Positions 5,755 to 6,988 of a stretch of DNA of 6,988 bases are shown here, one piece after another. The notes under the pieces were generated by a model, which worked only from the letters and a program-made list of their open reading frames with translations, ran no database searches and was not told the origin of the DNA. Positions within the stretch are counted from its first letter, which is position 1. Each line of letters starts with the position of its first letter. The DNA is from Chitinophagaceae bacterium (GTDB lineage: Bacteria > Bacteroidota > Bacteroidia > Chitinophagales > Chitinophagaceae), in contig JAEUVL010000526.1 of NCBI GenBank assembly GCA_016786965.1, forward strand, positions 1-6,988, given 5' to 3'. The position numbers and the translations under genes are program-made.

Positions 5755-6612
5755 ATGAAAACAGATGCAGAAGTAAAACAATTAGTAAAAGAGAAATACA
5801 CTGAAATCGCCAGACAGCCTAAAGAAATGAACGCTTCTTCTTGCTGTGGTGCCACCGGTTCCTGTACAACCGAAGATGTATATAATATTATGGCCGATGA
5901 TTATACTAAACTAGATGGCTATAATTCAGATGCAGACCTTGGCCTGGGTTGCGGTTTGCCTACAGAATTTGCAAAAATTAAACACGGTGATACTGTGATA
6001 GACCTTGGCAGTGGGGCAGGAAATGATGCCTTCGTAGCCAGAAAGCTTACAGGAGAGTCGGGTAAGGTAATTGGAATTGATTTTACAGATGCTATGATAA
6101 ACCTTGCCCGTGAAAATGCTGAAAAACTGGGATTGAATAATGTGGAATTCCGGCAGGGTGATATAGAAGATATGCCTGTTACATCCAATAAAGCTGATGT
6201 GATTGTAAGCAACTGTGTCCTAAATCTTGTACCAAACAAACATAAAGTATTCAGCGAAATATACAGGGTCTTGAAGCCAGGAGGACATTTCTCCATATCT
6301 GATGTAGTACTTGAAGGAGAACTTCCAAAAAAATGGAAAGATGTTGCAGAGTTATATGCAGGCTGTGTTTCTGGCGCTATTCAAAAAAACGAATATCTGT
6401 CCATTATAAATGAAGCCGGTTTTAGTAATATCACTGTGCAAAAGGATAAGACCATCACTATTCCGGATGAAATACTTGCAGCTTATTTAACTCCGGCAGA
6501 AATTACAGAATACAAAAAAGGAAAAACCCGCATCACCAGCATTACTGTGTATGCTGAAAAGCAGTCTAAAGATGACCGCAATTGTTGTGAGCCAGGAAGC
6601 GGATGTTGTTAA
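5755..6612 (+). CDS. arsM: Arsenite S-adenosylmethionine methyltransferase
   Basis: A 285-residue class I SAM-dependent methyltransferase of the ArsM type, which methylates As(III) to mono-, di- and trimethylated forms in the cytoplasm. SAM motif I is VIDLGSGAGND (81-91), followed by IGIDF (106-110), whose Asp109 should bind the ribose, and FRQGDIEDMP (132-141). The three cysteines known to hold arsenic in ArsM are present: Cys66 in GLGCGLP, Cys154 in SNCVLNLVP and Cys204 in AGCVSGA. The 50-residue spacing between the last two matches the family. The N-terminal region has a further cluster, SSCCGATGSC (28-37), as many ArsM proteins do. The protein ends with a tail, NCCEPGSGCC (276-285), carrying two cysteine pairs in the same CC-x5-CC pattern as the small peptide encoded next. 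It starts 36 bases after arsR with an A-rich leader and no separate promoter, so it should be repressed by ArsR. Confidence 0.95.
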   Translation: MKTDAEVKQLVKEKYTEIARQPKEMNASSCCGATGSCTTEDVYNIMADDYTKLDGYNSDADLGLGCGLPTEFAKIKHGDTVIDLGSGAGNDAFVARKLTGESGKVIGIDFTDAMINLARENAEKLGLNNVEFRQGDIEDMPVTSNKADVIVSNCVLNLVPNKHKVFSEIYRVLKPGGHFSISDVVLEGELPKKWKDVAELYAGCVSGAIQKNEYLSIINEAGFSNITVQKDKTITIPDEILAAYLTPAEITEYKKGKTRITSITVYAEKQSKDDRNCCEPGSGCC

Positions 6613-6648
6613 AATCGTCTCATATTTAATAACAATAAAAGTAAAGCC

Positions 6649-6741
6649 ATGAAAACAAACAAACCTTTACAAAAAGATCCCGGTTGTTGTGACGCCGGTA
6701 GTATCTGCTGTGGTAACGGTGGCGGCATTGGTTGCTGCTAA
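6649..6741 (+). CDS. 30-residue cysteine-pair peptide (putative As(III)-binding microprotein)
   Basis: A short reading frame with an ATG at 6649 and a TAA ending at 6741. It encodes a basic N-terminus (MKTNKPLQK) and then a Gly/Cys-rich body with cysteines at 13, 14, 20, 21, 29 and 30, i.e. CC-x5-CC-x7-CC, and the last two residues are Cys-Cys. Its leader is A-rich like those of arsM and its neighbours, and the gap to arsM (36 bases) equals the arsR-arsM gap. The segment GCCDAGSICC (12-21) mirrors the last ten residues of ArsM (NCCEPGSGCC). I do not know a named family for it. The three vicinal thiol pairs suggest binding of As(III) or another soft metal, as a buffer, chaperone or donor to ArsM; this is inference. 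An intrinsic terminator begins four bases after its stop. Coding is supported by context and pattern, not by homology. Confidence 0.68.
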   Translation: MKTNKPLQKDPGCCDAGSICCGNGGGIGCC

Positions 6742-6745
6742 CATT

Positions 6746-6776
6746 AAAAGTGGAAGCCAGCAGGCTTCCGCTTTTT
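6746..6776 (+). terminator. Intrinsic terminator after the cysteine-pair peptide gene
   Basis: A 13-base-pair stem pairs 6746-6758 with 6763-6775, with one G-U wobble (T6751 with G6770) and the tetraloop AGCA at 6759-6762. The core is GGAAGCC/GGCTTCC, and the arms end in AAAAG/CTTTT, so the 3' arm runs into a T5 tract (6772-6776). It ends the arsR-arsM-peptide unit, 15 bases before the arsC-like start. The near-symmetric A and T arms could also act on the other strand. Confidence 0.85.
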
Positions 6777-6791
6777 GATTAAATTTTGTGT

Positions 6792-6988
6792 ATGAAAAAA
6801 AAGATTCTCTTTGTTTGTGTGGAAAATAGTAATCGTAGCCAAATGAGCCAGGCTTTTGCTACACTTCTTGGTGGTGATACTGTAGAGGCTTATAGTGCGG
6901 GATCTAAACCATCAGGAATAGTAAATCCTAAGGCGATTGCCGCAATGAAAGAGCTTGGATATGACCTTAGTAAACATGACAGCAAGTC
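6792..6988 (+). CDS. arsC: ArsC-like arsenate reductase / low-molecular-weight phosphatase (3' end missing)
   Basis: The first 65 codons are visible before the window ends. The N-terminus has the phosphatase P-loop C-x5-R as Cys9 to Arg15 (CVENSNRS) after a KKKILFV beta strand. It continues with QMSQAFATLLGG (17-28), VEAYSAGSKPSG (31-42) and a helix leading to LGYDLSKHDSK (55-65). This is the fold of thioredoxin-coupled arsenate reductases and of low-molecular-weight tyrosine phosphatases. In those reductases Cys9 would attack arsenate, and further cysteines near residues 80-90 complete the relay; that part is outside the window, so reductase versus phosphatase cannot be settled from sequence alone. 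The ars context favours arsenate reduction. It starts only 15 bases after a strong terminator, so it needs readthrough or a weak promoter overlapping the terminator. No good TAnnTTTG lies just upstream (TAAATTTTG at 6779-6787 is off by one base). Confidence 0.88.
   Translation, partial: MKKKILFVCVENSNRSQMSQAFATLLGGDTVEAYSAGSKPSGIVNPKAIAAMKELGYDLSKHDSK

Noticed and set aside
5919..6296. 125-codon open frame on the minus strand inside arsM.
   Set aside because: It is a reverse-strand shadow of the conserved methyltransferase core and has no leader or domain of its own.
6649..6776. The stretch after arsM as a non-coding RNA ending in the terminator, not a peptide gene.
   Set aside because: The in-frame Cys-Cys codon pairs, the ATG with a Bacteroidota-style leader and the match to the ArsM tail favour coding. 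A purely RNA role cannot be excluded.

Overview
The window looks like chromosomal DNA from a member of Bacteroidota, plausibly the Chitinophagaceae, although the family-level guess rests only on the general look of the proteins. Three things support the phylum. The clearest promoter has the Bacteroidota form TTTG-N21-TAnnTTTG. Most starts have A-rich leaders instead of Shine-Dalgarno sequences. The lipoprotein signal (LWSC-NN) is also typical of the phylum. Coding is dense, every gap is shorter than about 110 bases, and I see no insertion sequence, tRNA, rRNA or CRISPR.

Left part (1-2105, + strand): the 3' end of a PolB-type DEDDy 3'-5' exonuclease gene, then a run of three closely packed genes. 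These encode a RidA-superfamily protein lacking the catalytic arginine, an unrecognised outer-membrane or periplasmic lipoprotein, and an MmcQ/YjbR-family protein that overlaps the lipoprotein gene.

Middle (2199-5315): a tocopherol-cyclase-family gene on the minus strand is convergent with the MmcQ/YjbR gene. It is divergent from a PLP-dependent methionine-type aminotransferase with a TTG start. The aminotransferase is coupled through a TAATG overlap to a ten-helix EamA/DMT-family transporter.

Right part (5333-6988, + strand): an arsenic resistance operon and the most interesting region. A promoter whose -7 box lies exactly inside an inverted repeat (TATCG/CGATA) drives arsR, then arsM (arsenite S-adenosylmethionine methyltransferase). 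Next comes a 30-residue cysteine-pair peptide gene (CC-x5-CC-x7-CC), a strong intrinsic terminator, and the start of an arsC-like arsenate reductase gene that runs off the window. The CC-x5-C(C) pattern of the peptide also occurs at both ends of ArsM. I infer that the peptide is a small thiol protein working with ArsM, for example as an As(III) binder or donor. ArsR would sense As(III), ArsC would reduce arsenate to arsenite, and ArsM would methylate arsenite. No efflux permease is visible, and one may lie beyond the right edge.
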